Positions 1 through 6,984 of a stretch of 15,773 nt of DNA are shown piece by piece. A model generated the notes under the pieces. The model worked only from the letters and a program-made list of their open reading frames with translations, ran no database searches and had not been told where the DNA came from. This DNA comes from Chloroflexota bacterium. GTDB taxonomy: Bacteria; Chloroflexota; Chloroflexia; Thermomicrobiales; JADLAZ01. Every line of letters starts with the position of its first letter. The stretch's first letter is position 1. The position numbers were made by a program, and so were the translations under genes. Location: contig JADLAZ010000179.1 in NCBI GenBank assembly GCA_020849725.1, positions 1 to 15,773 on the forward strand, given 5' to 3'.

Positions 1-270
1 CACGCCTGGCCGTCGATCTGGGCCTCTAACTCGACGACACTCATCACCTGCGCCATTCTGTACTGGTTCGGCGGCGTCGTCGGCGCTAGCATCATTCGCG
101 GCTTCGCGGTGACGCTGCTCATCGGCGTCCTGGTGAGCATGTTCTCGGCCATTTTCGTGACCCGCACGTTCCTGCGGCTGATGGTGCGCTACGGCGGCAC
201 GCGCAACGTCTGGTGGTACGGCGTCAACCGGCGACCGCAGCCGGCAGGGTCCGCCAGCGCGGCGGACTAA
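1..270 (+). CDS. secD: Protein translocase subunit SecD, C-terminal end (partial)
   Basis: Only the last 89 residues are in the window; the gene runs off the left edge. SecD forms a membrane complex with SecF that uses the proton gradient to pull exported proteins through SecYEG on the outer face of the membrane. Frame 1 reads into two or three hydrophobic segments carrying the typical SecD ending: a TTLIT motif, then an [11 protein letters not shown] stretch, then [15 protein letters not shown], followed by a short polar tail and a TAA stop. SecF follows on the same strand, the usual bacterial order, which supports both calls. Nothing can be said of the N-terminal periplasmic domain or the promoter. 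Confidence 0.93.
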   Translation, partial: HAWPSIWASNSTTLITCAILYWFGGVVGASIIRGFAVTLLIGVLVSMFSAIFVTRTFLRLMVRYGGTRNVWWYGVNRRPQPAGSASAAD

Positions 271-342
271 CCCACCTGCCCATCGCGCCACATGGCCACC
301 TGCCCCACCGTACCGTTCCGGCGGCATCGTGCGACGCAAAGT

Positions 343-348
343 GAGGGA
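343..348 (+). promoter_or_regulatory. Ribosome binding site deciding the secF start
   Basis: GAGGGA ends a few bases before the GTG at 352 (GAGG spaced 5). The competing ATG at 292 has no purine-rich site. The conserved first membrane helix also begins soon after this GTG, so the shorter start is preferred. Confidence 0.6.
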
Positions 349-351
349 CCG

Positions 352-1281
352 GTGCTCGATCTCGTCAGCAAGCGCTACCTATTCTTCTTGATCTCGCTGG
401 TGACGATCGTGCCGGGCATGATCGCGCTGGCGATGGGCGGCCTGCGCCTGGGCATCGAGTTCACCGGCGGCACGCTGTGGGAGGTCCGCTTCGAGCGGCC
501 GGTGGCGCCGGGCGAGGTCCGGGCGGTGCTGGCGGCCCAGGGTCACGGAGATGCCCTGGTGCAGTCGGCGGACGGCAACGTCGCCCTGATCCGCCTCAAG
601 GCGATCAAGGAAGGCTCGCCAGAGAAAACCTCCCTTTCGGAGGCACTGGTGGCCGGCATCGGGCCGTTCACTGAGTTGCGTCTGGAGACCGTCGGCCCCA
701 CCGTCGGCGAAGAGGTGCGCACCCGCTCGATCGGGGCGATGGCGCTGGCCTCGATCGCGATTCTGGCCTATATCGCCTGGAACTTCCGCAAAGTGAAGAA
801 CCCCATCGTCTACGGCGCCGCGGCCATTGTGGGTATGCTGCATGACATCCTGCTCGTGGTGGGCATCTTCGCGTTACTGGGCTTGTTCTTCGGTGTTGAG
901 GTCGATGCCCTGTTGGTGACAGCATTGTTGACGATCGCCGGCTTCTCAGTTCACGACACGATCGTCGTCTTCGACCGCATCCGTGAAAACCAACTGCGTC
1001 GCGTGGCCGGCACGTACGAGGAGATCGTTAACTACAGCCTCGTGCAGACAGTGGCGCGCTCCATCAACACGTCGCTGACGGTCATATTTACCTTGATGGC
1101 GCTCTACCTGTTCGGTGGTGCGACGACGCGCATCTTTGTCCTGGCACTGCTGATCGGTGTGATCAGCGGCACCTACTCGTCGATCTGCAACGCGAGCCAG
1201 TTGCTGGTCGTGTGGGAGACCGGCGAGTGGCGGCACTGGTTCCGGCGCCGGGGCCGGCCTGAGCCGCAGGCGGCCGCCTGA
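352..1281 (+). CDS. secF: Protein translocase subunit SecF
   Basis: Partner of SecD in the proton-driven SecDF accessory complex of the Sec translocase, in the cytoplasmic membrane. With the chosen GTG start the protein has 309 residues, normal for the family. It shows a first membrane helix (about residues 9-30), the conserved GIEFTGGT motif right after it (34-41; the family more often has Asp in place of Glu), an extracytoplasmic domain to about 113, the VGPTVGEE motif (114-121), then five further helices. The signature FSVHDTIVVFDRIREN (198-213) and the SINTSLT segment after it are classic SecF. An upstream in-frame ATG at 292 gives 20 more residues but has no ribosome site, whereas GAGG lies 5 bases before the GTG at 352. 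The 81-base gap from secD suggests co-transcription. Confidence 0.95.
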   Translation: MLDLVSKRYLFFLISLVTIVPGMIALAMGGLRLGIEFTGGTLWEVRFERPVAPGEVRAVLAAQGHGDALVQSADGNVALIRLKAIKEGSPEKTSLSEALVAGIGPFTELRLETVGPTVGEEVRTRSIGAMALASIAILAYIAWNFRKVKNPIVYGAAAIVGMLHDILLVVGIFALLGLFFGVEVDALLVTALLTIAGFSVHDTIVVFDRIRENQLRRVAGTYEEIVNYSLVQTVARSINTSLTVIFTLMALYLFGGATTRIFVLALLIGVISGTYSSICNASQLLVVWETGEWRHWFRRRGRPEPQAAA

Positions 1282-1292
1282 GCCGCAGGCGG
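1274..1292. terminator. Hairpin between convergent secF and tsaD
   Basis: CCGCCTG, loop AGCCG, CAGGCGG: a perfect 7-bp stem with a 5-base loop that covers the secF stop codon and lies just past the tsaD stop. Its left arm also belongs to a perfect 14-bp palindrome, CAGGCGGCCGCCTG (1267-1280), so two structures compete. There is no T-run on either strand, so this is not a textbook intrinsic terminator; its position between convergent genes is the main support. Confidence 0.4.
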
Positions 1293-1300
1293 TGTGGCGA

Positions 1301-2386
1301 TCAGCCGGTCGCGACCAGTGGCAGGCTAGGCACGGCGTCGAGATCGAACCCGGCCTGCTCGCCGGCCGCCAGCCGGTAGCAGGCTGCCGCGCCGATCATG
1401 GCAGCATTGTCGGTACAGTAGCGCAGCGGCGGTATGAGCGCTGGCAGCGCGGTGGCGGCGGCCAGCCGGCGCCGCAGCAGGCCGTTGGCGGCCACACCGC
1501 CGGCCAGGATGATGCCACGCGCGCCGGTGGCCTCGGCCGCGCGCACGGTCTTGTCGACCAGCACATCGATGACCGCAGCCTGGAAGCCGGCGGCCAGGTC
1601 CGCAACCGGAGCATCAGGCCGGAGGCGGGGCGGCACGTGAACTGGGAACAACTGACCCGGCTGGGTCGCGTGCTGCTCGGGTGTCGCCTGATACGGTTCG
1701 ATCAGGCGCAGCAGCGCCGTCTTCAAGCCGCTGAACGAGAAGTCCAGGCTGTCGCCCAGGCGCGCGCGCGGCAGCCGGAAGGCGCCGTCGCGGCCGCTGT
1801 CGGCGGCCCGCTCGATGGCCGGGCCGCCCGGGTAGCCGAGGCCCAGCAGACGCGCCGCCTTGTCGAACGCCTCGCCGGCCGCATCATCGCGCGTGCGGCC
1901 AAGCTGCGCATAAACGCCGTGATCGGTCATGTGCAGGAGATCGGTGTGCCCGCCAGAGACGATCAGGCACACGAGCGGAAAGGCTGGCTCCGGCGGCAGT
2001 GGGTCCGCCGATCCGACCGGCGCCAACCAGGCGGAGTAGATGTGGCCCTCGAGGTGATTGACACCCACCAGCGGCAGCCCGGTAGCGGCTGCCAGCGCCT
2101 TGGCCGCGTTGATGCCGACCAGCAGCGCGCCCGACAGGCCCGGCCCATAGGTGACGCCAATGCCGTCGAGGTCGCTCAGGCTCGTCGCGGCGTCAGCCAG
2201 CGCGGCGTCGATCACCGGCAAGATCGCCAGCACGTGCTGGCGAGCGGCCAGCTCGGGCACGACCCCGCCATAGCGCCGGTGCAGGTCCGTCTGCGATGCG
2301 ACGATGCTCGATAGGACGTGCCGGCCATCCTCGACGACCGCCGCCGCAGTCTCATCACACGAACTCTCGATAGCCAACAGGCGCAT
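1301..2386 (-). CDS. tsaD: tRNA N6-adenosine threonylcarbamoyltransferase TsaD
   Basis: Catalytic subunit that, with TsaB and TsaE, transfers the threonylcarbamoyl group from threonylcarbamoyl-AMP to A37 of tRNAs reading ANN codons. The 361-residue protein has the ASKHA-fold hallmarks: [13 protein letters not shown] (6-18), [12 protein letters not shown] (40-51), the metal-binding HLEGH (His111, His115), VSGGHTDLL (143-151), [22 protein letters not shown] (167-188), [12 protein letters not shown] (215-226), AGGVAANG (295-302) and CTDNAAMIG (324-332, with the Asp metal ligand). A Pro/Gln-rich stretch at about 230-262 looks longer than in the E. coli protein. ATG at 2386 lies 5 bases after the rimI stop, with an AAGG site overlapping that stop, so translation is probably coupled. 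Last gene of the minus-strand operon. Confidence 0.97.
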   Translation of the reverse strand: MRLLAIESSCDETAAAVVEDGRHVLSSIVASQTDLHRRYGGVVPELAARQHVLAILPVIDAALADAATSLSDLDGIGVTYGPGLSGALLVGINAAKALAAATGLPLVGVNHLEGHIYSAWLAPVGSADPLPPEPAFPLVCLIVSGGHTDLLHMTDHGVYAQLGRTRDDAAGEAFDKAARLLGLGYPGGPAIERAADSGRDGAFRLPRARLGDSLDFSFSGLKTALLRLIEPYQATPEQHATQPGQLFPVHVPPRLRPDAPVADLAAGFQAAVIDVLVDKTVRAAEATGARGIILAGGVAANGLLRRRLAAATALPALIPPLRYCTDNAAMIGAAACYRLAAGEQAGFDLDAVPSLPLVATG

Positions 2387-2391
2387 GGACC

Positions 2392-3045
2392 TTACCCTGT
2401 CTCCGGGCCGGCGGCCGACGAGGATGTCACGGGACTATCCCAGATCGCCAGGCCGTCGGCCAGGTGGGCTTTCAGGATGGCGTAGCGCTCACGGAACTCG
2501 GCAGCGCGCATGGCAGGGGACCACATGATGTAGGCATCCTCGCCATTGTCGCTGTAGTAGCGCTTGCGAATGCCGTACTGGCTGAAGCCGTACTTGCGGT
2601 AGAGATTCTGGGCAGTCGCATTGGAGACACGCACTTCGAGCGTGATCCAGTTGGCGTTGCGGACGACGGCCTCGTCAATCAGGCCGGTCAGCAGCAGCTC
2701 GCCGATATGGCGCCCGCGATGCCGTGTAGCGACGCCAATCGTCGTGATATGCGCCTCATCCATCATCGTCCACATGCCGGCGAAACCAACCAGCTGGTTC
2801 GGCTGGCTGGCCGGCGCCGGGCGCTGCAGGAACGACAGCAAGCTGAACCGATGACTGGACGCCACGTCGAGGGACGGCTCGCCGTTGGGCGGGCGGTAGC
2901 GTGCAACGAGATAGTAGTTGCCAGTCATGTTGCGCAGCTCGCGCCGGTAGGCGCTGGCTGGCCAGGGCGTTGGAAAGCACTCCTTTTCGACGTGGCCGAC
3001 GGCAGGGATGTCGTCAGGGCGCATCGGTTCAAGGACGTACGGCAC
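2392..3045 (-). CDS. rimI: RimI-type protein N-terminal acetyltransferase (GNAT)
   Basis: Probable N-alpha-acetyltransferase; in E. coli RimI acetylates the N-terminal Ala of ribosomal protein S18, and related enzymes act more widely. With the GTG start at 3045 the protein has 217 residues, long for RimI (about 150). It begins with the RimI-like [21 protein letters not shown] segment (8-28). The acetyl-CoA loop [15 protein letters not shown] is at 105-119, and [19 protein letters not shown] (137-155) supplies the Tyr149 expected as general acid. Two additions stand out: a polar insert at about 50-83 between core strands and a tail after about 180. A longer reading from 3099 would overlap tsaB by 71 bases; GGAGG spaced 5 bases from GTG 3045 favours the shorter form, which overlaps tsaB by 17 bases. 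Substrates are not known from sequence. Confidence 0.88.
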   Translation of the reverse strand: MPYVLEPMRPDDIPAVGHVEKECFPTPWPASAYRRELRNMTGNYYLVARYRPPNGEPSLDVASSHRFSLLSFLQRPAPASQPNQLVGFAGMWTMMDEAHITTIGVATRHRGRHIGELLLTGLIDEAVVRNANWITLEVRVSNATAQNLYRKYGFSQYGIRKRYYSDNGEDAYIMWSPAMRAAEFRERYAILKAHLADGLAIWDSPVTSSSAAGPETG

Positions 3046-3736
3046 GCTCGCCTCCGCTGTCACCGGGCGCGTAGAGTGGTTCCAGCGTGAACGGATCATC
3101 GGCCTGGCCGGCCCGCCAGCGGCGCCAGGCCAACTCCGCCAGCACGCCGGCGCGCCGTGGGCGCAGCGCCGCCGATGGCATGACGATGTCGGTGTGCTGA
3201 GCCAGGGCGTCGATCATCTCGCGAGGTACCTCGCCGGCGACGAGTGCTGGACCAGTGATCTGTCCGACCAGGCCGGCAACTGTTCCGTGATAGGGTACCG
3301 TGCCGGTGGCAAGCAGGTCATCGACCGGCGGGTAGCGCGCACCAATGACCCGACCGCGGCCGGCCTGGAGGACGCTCCACACGGTCACACCGGCCTGACG
3401 ATGCGGATATGATACGACATCTAGCGTGGGGATGCCGATCAGCGGGCAGCGGCGCGCATACACGAGACCCTTGGCGATGCTGAGGCCGGCGCGCAGGGCA
3501 CTGAAGGAGCCAGGGCCGATCGCGACGCCGACGGCGGTGATCTGGTCGATGGTCCGGCCGGCCAGCCCTAGCACATGGAGGATCTCCGGCATGACCGTGC
3601 GCCGCGCGGCGCGGCTCGCCGGCCAGGCGATCTCGGCCAGCACGGCGCCGTCATAGAGCGCCAGACCGGCCTGGTCGGTCGAGGTATCGATCGCGAGCAG
3701 CAGCGGCGGCTGGACATCAGCGCGCGGCGGCGCCAT
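3029..3736 (-). CDS. tsaB: TsaB, scaffold subunit of the t6A37 synthesis complex
   Basis: Inactive ASKHA-fold paralogue of TsaD that dimerises with it and recruits TsaE for threonylcarbamoylation of tRNA A37. The protein has 235 residues, normal for the family. It shows LLAIDTSTDQAGLALYDG (13-30), the nucleotide-fold start, and GVAIGPGSFSALRAGLSIAKGL (70-91), the family signature usually written GPGSFTGLR. The C-terminal half is more variable, as expected, and ends in a LEPLYAPGD segment. The ATG at 3736 lies inside the last codons of tsaE (20-base overlap) and has AAGGA 5 bases before it; its own end overlaps rimI by 17 bases. This chain of overlaps is a strong sign of one transcript. The order tsaE-tsaB-rimI-tsaD equals ydiB-C-D-E of Bacillus. 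Confidence 0.94.
   Translation of the reverse strand: MAPPRADVQPPLLLAIDTSTDQAGLALYDGAVLAEIAWPASRAARRTVMPEILHVLGLAGRTIDQITAVGVAIGPGSFSALRAGLSIAKGLVYARRCPLIGIPTLDVVSYPHRQAGVTVWSVLQAGRGRVIGARYPPVDDLLATGTVPYHGTVAGLVGQITGPALVAGEVPREMIDALAQHTDIVMPSAALRPRRAGVLAELAWRRWRAGQADDPFTLEPLYAPGDSGGERAVRP
3051..3055 (-). promoter_or_regulatory. Ribosome binding site deciding the rimI start
   Basis: GGAGG on the minus strand, 5 bases before the GTG at 3045 and inside the end of tsaB. It is much stronger than anything before the alternative starts at 3099 or 3063, so rimI is taken to begin here, with probable translational coupling to tsaB. Confidence 0.7.
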
Positions 3737-4235
3737 ACAGTTCCTTTCGCAGCGCGGCGAGGTCGGCGGCGTAGCGGCCGGCCTCAGGGCCGGCGGGCCG
3801 CAGCGTCAACCGGCGCTTGGCGTCGCTGAGGACGATGAAGTCGACGATAAGCGCGGTGCTGGGCCACGCGTCCGGGGCCATCTGCGGCCACTCGACGACG
3901 CAGATGACATCGGTGGCTTCGAGGTAGTCGTCGAGGCCGAGCATGGCGGCGTCGGCGCCAGCCAGGCGGAACAGGTCGATGTGGGCGAGGGTCACGGCGC
4001 CGCCGGCAGTCCGGCCGGCGTACTCGTTGATCAGCGTGAAGGTGGGACTGGCGACGGGGCCGGTCACGCCCAGGCCGGCGGCAAGCCCCTGGGCAAACGT
4101 GGTCTTGCCGGCGCCGAGGTCGCCGCTGAGCAGCACGATGTCGCCGCCGCGCAGCCGCCGCCCCAGCCGCTCGCCGACTCGGCGCGTGCTGCCGGCACTG
4201 TGCGAGATGACGTCGAGCGACGGATTGGCGGGCAT
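3717..4235 (-). CDS. tsaE: TsaE, ATPase of the t6A37 synthesis complex
   Basis: Small P-loop ATPase that binds TsaB-TsaD and is needed for repeated rounds of tRNA threonylcarbamoylation. In the 172-residue reading the Walker A motif is GDLGAGKT (38-45, Lys44), followed by the family motif [10 protein letters not shown] (63-72), the HIDLFRL segment (85-91) and VVEWPQ (113-118), where TsaE has its conserved Glu-Trp. The C-terminal 25 residues are Ala-rich and less typical. An in-frame GTG at 4241 adds two residues; the ATG at 4235 is preferred because AGGA sits 9 bases upstream of it but only 3 bases from the GTG. It follows the oxidoreductase gene by 44 bases on the same strand. Confidence 0.95.
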   Translation of the reverse strand: MPANPSLDVISHSAGSTRRVGERLGRRLRGGDIVLLSGDLGAGKTTFAQGLAAGLGVTGPVASPTFTLINEYAGRTAGGAVTLAHIDLFRLAGADAAMLGLDDYLEATDVICVVEWPQMAPDAWPSTALIVDFIVLSDAKRRLTLRPAGPEAGRYAADLAALRKELYGAAAR

Positions 4236-4279
4236 GACCACCTATCCTGGACGACCGGTGTCCGCCTGGACGCGACGCC

Positions 4280-5290
4280 TCAGGCAGGGATACGCCCGGT
4301 GGCGCGCAGCAGCGTCTCCTGGACCAGCAGCTCATGCTCGTAGGATCGGTCGGGTGGCTGGTGGCCCTCCAGTGTCGCGACAAAGGCTCGCAGCTCGCGC
4401 TCGTACATGCCCTGCCGCTCGACCGTCAGCGGCGTCACCAGATGCTCGCCCTCGCGGTAGCCGTGCGCCGGCCGGTCCAGGCACAGCCGCACCACCCGGC
4501 AGGGGTCGAACGGCTCCAGGATGGCGCTGCCCTGCGTGCCGTAGACCTCGAAGCGCCGAGCCATCGGCCGCGGCTCCATCGCCGCGATGTCGACGAACGC
4601 GAGCGCCCGGTCGAACTCGAAGATGCCGAGTGTGTTGTCCATGAATGCCGGCGCCTCGGGCGTAGCGTCGTTGCGCAGTACGGCCTGCACGCGCCGTGGC
4701 CGGCCCAGCAGCAAGACGATCTGGTCGAGCATGTGGCCGCCGAGATCGTAGAGGATGCCGCCAGGATGCCCGCTGATCTCAGCGCGGGTGTTCGCACCGT
4801 CTCCCGTCACGGGGATGTGCGTCGACATGTGCGCGCGGATGCTCGTGATCTGACCGAGTACGCCCTCGCGCGCCCACGACGCGACCAGTTGAAAACCGGG
4901 CTGATAGCGGAACATGTAGCCCATCTGCACCAGCAGGGAGCGCTCGCGCGCCCGGTCGATCAACGCCTGGTACCCCGGCCAGTCGTCGCCGCCGGGCTTG
5001 TCGTACCACAGATGCTTGCCGGCTTCGATCGCCTGGTGCGCCATCGCCAGGCTCTCGCTGTTGCGGCCCTCGATCGCGACGGCCGCGATCGAGGGCTCAC
5101 TCAGCAACTCGTCGGCCGTGCGGAACCAGCGGGCGCCACGGTAGTGTCCCCGCGCCTCCTCGGCGGCGCGGGCAGCCGCGTCGGGCTCCCACACCCCGGC
5201 GAACTCGACCGACGGGAGGGATTGGATGGCGACAGCCTTGCCGTGCGCGTGACCGTGCTTGGTGCCGAGTTGGGCGATGCGAAGTGGCAT
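4280..5290 (-). CDS. Gfo/Idh/MocA family oxidoreductase
   Basis: Probable NAD(P)-dependent dehydrogenase of a sugar, inositol or related polyol; the substrate cannot be read from sequence. The 336-residue protein has an N-terminal Rossmann domain and a C-terminal substrate domain. The usual GxGxxG loop is replaced by [11 protein letters not shown] (8-18), a His-rich variant. The family EKP motif appears as YDKPGG (96-101, Lys98), and the C-terminal domain carries [12 protein letters not shown] (124-135) and [14 protein letters not shown] (177-190), matching the GGxxxDxGxHxxD pattern with Asp182 and His186. The ATG at 5290 has AGGA about 8 bases upstream. It lies 48 bases after the small barrel gene and 44 bases before tsaE, so it is probably in the same transcript, although its role with tRNA modification genes is unclear. 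Confidence 0.85.
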   Translation of the reverse strand: MPLRIAQLGTKHGHAHGKAVAIQSLPSVEFAGVWEPDAAARAAEEARGHYRGARWFRTADELLSEPSIAAVAIEGRNSESLAMAHQAIEAGKHLWYDKPGGDDWPGYQALIDRARERSLLVQMGYMFRYQPGFQLVASWAREGVLGQITSIRAHMSTHIPVTGDGANTRAEISGHPGGILYDLGGHMLDQIVLLLGRPRRVQAVLRNDATPEAPAFMDNTLGIFEFDRALAFVDIAAMEPRPMARRFEVYGTQGSAILEPFDPCRVVRLCLDRPAHGYREGEHLVTPLTVERQGMYERELRAFVATLEGHQPPDRSYEHELLVQETLLRATGRIPA

Positions 5291-5338
5291 GCAGCTGGTC
5301 CTGTCGCGTGCAGCCGGCGCCCATGGCGGCCGGCTGTG

Positions 5339-5629
5339 CTACTTGTAGTGATGCAAAGACACGATCGCGCCATCGGTCCATGCCGGCGGGCCGTCCAGCA
5401 GATCGCTGAAGCGCGCAAAGGCGGCCTGCTGCTCGGGCCTGGTCGCATTGTCGAGATAGGCGGCGCGGCTCTCGAAGACAATGGCGGCGATGACGATGTT
5501 CGGGTCGTCGTCGGTCTGGTAGATAACACGCAGCACCTGGCCCGGCGGCGCCGGCAGGTCGTCGAAGAAGGTGATCATAGCCGGCAGCGAGCCGGGCTTG
5601 AGGCGGAACCGGGCCACTGTCCCGTACAT
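5339..5629 (-). CDS. Small dimeric alpha/beta-barrel (ABM-like) protein, function unknown
   Basis: A 96-residue protein that looks like a ferredoxin-fold dimeric alpha/beta-barrel protein, the group that includes antibiotic biosynthesis monooxygenase (ABM) and EthD-like domains. Visible support: an opening strand VARFRLKPG, a helix with the pattern FFDDLPAPPG, a strand around YQTDDDPNIVIAAIVFES, then AYLDNATRPEQQAAFARFSDLL, the helix that usually follows in this fold. No cofactor or catalytic residue can be named, and many members have no known activity. The start is taken at the ATG at 5629 because GGGAG sits 5 bases before it; an ATG four codons earlier (5641) has no such site. It follows clpS by 17 bases and is probably co-transcribed with it. 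Confidence 0.72.
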   Translation of the reverse strand: MYGTVARFRLKPGSLPAMITFFDDLPAPPGQVLRVIYQTDDDPNIVIAAIVFESRAAYLDNATRPEQQAAFARFSDLLDGPPAWTDGAIVSLHHYK

Positions 5630-5634
5630 CGGGT

Positions 5635-5639
5635 CTCCC
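5635..5639 (-). promoter_or_regulatory. Ribosome binding site deciding the start of the barrel gene
   Basis: GGGAG on the minus strand, 5 bases before the ATG at 5629. It overlaps the first codons of the longer reading from 5641 and favours the 96-residue form. Confidence 0.6.
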
Positions 5640-5646
5640 ATGCTGG

Positions 5647-5949
5647 CTACTCGGCCGGCTCGATGGTGCTGGTGAGGCTGAACGACAGCAGCCGGTCGCG
5701 GTAGTATTCAGCCGTCTCCAGCGGGCACACTGTCACCAGCGCCACCCCGCGCATGTGTGCCTCCAGCATGATTCGGATCGCCCGCTCGCCCGGCAGCCCC
5801 GGGACGGATTCCGTCAACGCATGGACGACGTGGTCCATCGTGTTGACGTCGTCATCGTGCAGCAGGACCTTCCAGGGCGGGCACAGCTCCGCGCGCGTTT
5901 TCTGGCGCGGGGCGAGGCCCGGCAGTGTCTGGATGTCAGGTGCGCTCAC
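5647..5949 (-). CDS. clpS: ATP-dependent Clp protease adaptor ClpS
   Basis: Adaptor that binds destabilising N-terminal residues (N-degrons) and hands the proteins to the ClpA or ClpC unfoldase for degradation by ClpP. The protein has 100 residues with a flexible N-terminal arm (1-24), then PWKVLLHDDDVNTMDHVVHAL (25-45), IRIMLEAHMRG (58-68) and a Glu-rich end TIEPAE, all in ClpS order. Met38 and His65 match E. coli Met40 and His66. Aligned with E. coli VNDD, the pocket residue Asn34 corresponds to Asp32 here (HDDD). The start is GTG at 5949 with AGGAG 9 bases upstream. It is the first gene of a seven-gene minus-strand run and has a strong promoter. No clp unfoldase is in the window. Confidence 0.93.
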   Translation of the reverse strand: MSAPDIQTLPGLAPRQKTRAELCPPWKVLLHDDDVNTMDHVVHALTESVPGLPGERAIRIMLEAHMRGVALVTVCPLETAEYYRDRLLSFSLTSTIEPAE

Positions 5950-5993
5950 CGGGGAATGCTCCTGGTGCGAGAATCACGATCAGCCTCTGCGCC

Positions 5994-6022
5994 AGTGTAG
6001 CGATGGCTCGTTGATATGTCAA
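5994..6022 (-). promoter_or_regulatory. Sigma70-type promoter of the clpS-tsaD operon
   Basis: On the minus strand TTGACA (6022-6017), exactly 17 bases, then TACACT (5999-5994). The -35 box is perfect and the -10 matches four of six. Predicted transcription start is near 5987, about 38 bases before the clpS start. The DNA just upstream (about 6025-6055) is unusually AT-rich for this window and could act as an UP element. Confidence 0.72.
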
Positions 6023-6024
6023 CG
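6009..6024. promoter_or_regulatory. Imperfect palindrome over the clpS -35 box (possible operator)
   Basis: CGTTGATATGTCAACG reads the same on both strands at 14 of 16 positions, with half-sites CGTTGATA and CGTTGACA. It covers the whole -35 box, where a bound dimeric repressor would block RNA polymerase. No regulator gene of a matching family is adjacent, so the function is inferred from symmetry and position only. Confidence 0.4.
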
Positions 6025-6148
6025 GTACAACCTCTGAAAGGAATATTAAAGACATGCGCCACCGAACGACCCGACCGGTCTTCCCAGCCGCAGCTAGCGC
6101 CGGCAGCATGCCTGCCATCGGATCCAGCCGGTTCGATCGCTCCAACGG

Positions 6149-6859
6149 CTACTGCGGCTCGTCGCGCGCCGGGCGCGCGCCCGCGTCCAGCGGCCGGATC
6201 GCGTCCGGCGTCAGCAAGCCGTGACTGAACGCATACAGAGCTGCCTGCGTTCGATCGCTGACGCCGAGCCGGTCGAACAGCCCGCCAAGCTGGTTCTTGA
6301 CGGTGCTCTCGGCCAGGCCAAGCGAAGCGGCGATCTCCTTGTTGCTATAGCCAGACGCCAGCAGCCGCAGCAGCGTCGTATCGCGCTCCGACAGACGGCC
6401 GCCGGCCTGCCGGCCGATCAGCTCGTTGAGGCGGCGATACTCCTCAAGCAAGATGACGGCCGCCCTCGACTCGATCCAGGCGCGGCCGGCGGCGGCGGCG
6501 CGAATAGCGTTGATGACTTCGCCCGAGTCGGAGTCCTTGCGCACCAGTGCCCGGGCGCCAGCCGCCAGCGCGCGCAGCACGATCGCCTCTTCGCCGTGCA
6601 TCGTCAGCACCACGACCGCCACGCGCGGGAAGTCGCGGCGCACGGCCGCCAGCACGCCCAGCCCATCCAGCACCGGCATCGACAGGTCCAGCAGCAGCAC
6701 GGCTGGCTGCTCGTCGGCCACTGCCTGCAGCGCCTCAACGCCGTTGGCGGCCTCGGCGACGACGCGAATGTCGTCCTCCAGCTCCAGGAGCTGGCGCAGC
6801 CCGCGTCGGAACAACTGATGGTCATCGGCCAACACCAGTCGGATCGGATGCGTCGGCAT
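6149..6859 (-). CDS. NarL/FixJ-family response regulator
   Basis: Two-component response regulator of 236 residues. The receiver domain (about 6-122) has the acidic pair Asp12-Asp13, the phosphorylation site Asp58 in LLLDLSMPVLDG, Thr86 in VLTMHG and Lys108 in VRKDSD. The C-terminal LuxR-type helix-turn-helix (about 155-213) reads LSERDTTLLRLLASGYSNKEIAASLGLAESTVKNQL, with the standard GxSNKEIA and STVKN features. It should bind DNA when phosphorylated, but its signal and targets are unknown and no histidine kinase lies in the window, so it is an orphan here. The ATG at 6859 has AGGA about 8 bases upstream. A Pro/Arg/Asp-rich tail of about 20 residues follows the DNA-binding domain. Confidence 0.92.
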   Translation of the reverse strand: MPTHPIRLVLADDHQLFRRGLRQLLELEDDIRVVAEAANGVEALQAVADEQPAVLLLDLSMPVLDGLGVLAAVRRDFPRVAVVVLTMHGEEAIVLRALAAGARALVRKDSDSGEVINAIRAAAAGRAWIESRAAVILLEEYRRLNELIGRQAGGRLSERDTTLLRLLASGYSNKEIAASLGLAESTVKNQLGGLFDRLGVSDRTQAALYAFSHGLLTPDAIRPLDAGARPARDEPQ

Positions 6860-6984
6860 GAGGCATTTCCTGGCAGAGAGGCGGCCCGCGCACTGGCCAC
6901 CGGCGCGCCCGCGATGGCGCGGGGCGGGACGGCTGCTGGTACAACGCCACGGCGCCGGCCAGGATGCTGGCAGCGCGGCGCACC
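6860..6984. other. Intergenic gap between acetyltransferase and response regulator
   Basis: 125 bases, GC-rich. I see no clear promoter for the response regulator. There is a 6-bp inverted repeat CGCGCC/GGCGCG with a 6-base loop at 6904-6921 that could end the upstream acetyltransferase transcript, but it has no T-run. Confidence 0.25.

Larger units (their letters stand above)
5950..6148. other. Intergenic region upstream of clpS
   Basis: 199 bases between the clpS start and the response regulator stop, both on the minus strand. It holds the clpS promoter and palindrome and an AT-rich patch (6041-6055), and a short inverted repeat GGCAG/CTGCC with a 5-base loop (6102-6116) that might end the response regulator transcript. 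No gene is seen; a 56-codon plus-strand frame from 6054 has no family resemblance. Confidence 0.5.

Noticed and set aside
4334..5704. 456-codon plus-strand frame opposite the oxidoreductase and barrel gene
   Set aside because: Antisense shadow with biased composition; crosses two genes whose minus-strand products have clear folds.
6011..6050. Plus-strand promoter (TTGATA with an AT-rich region downstream)
   Set aside because: No -10 box at 16-18 bases (TATTAA is 27 bases away) and no gene downstream on that strand; the minus-strand promoter explains the sequence.
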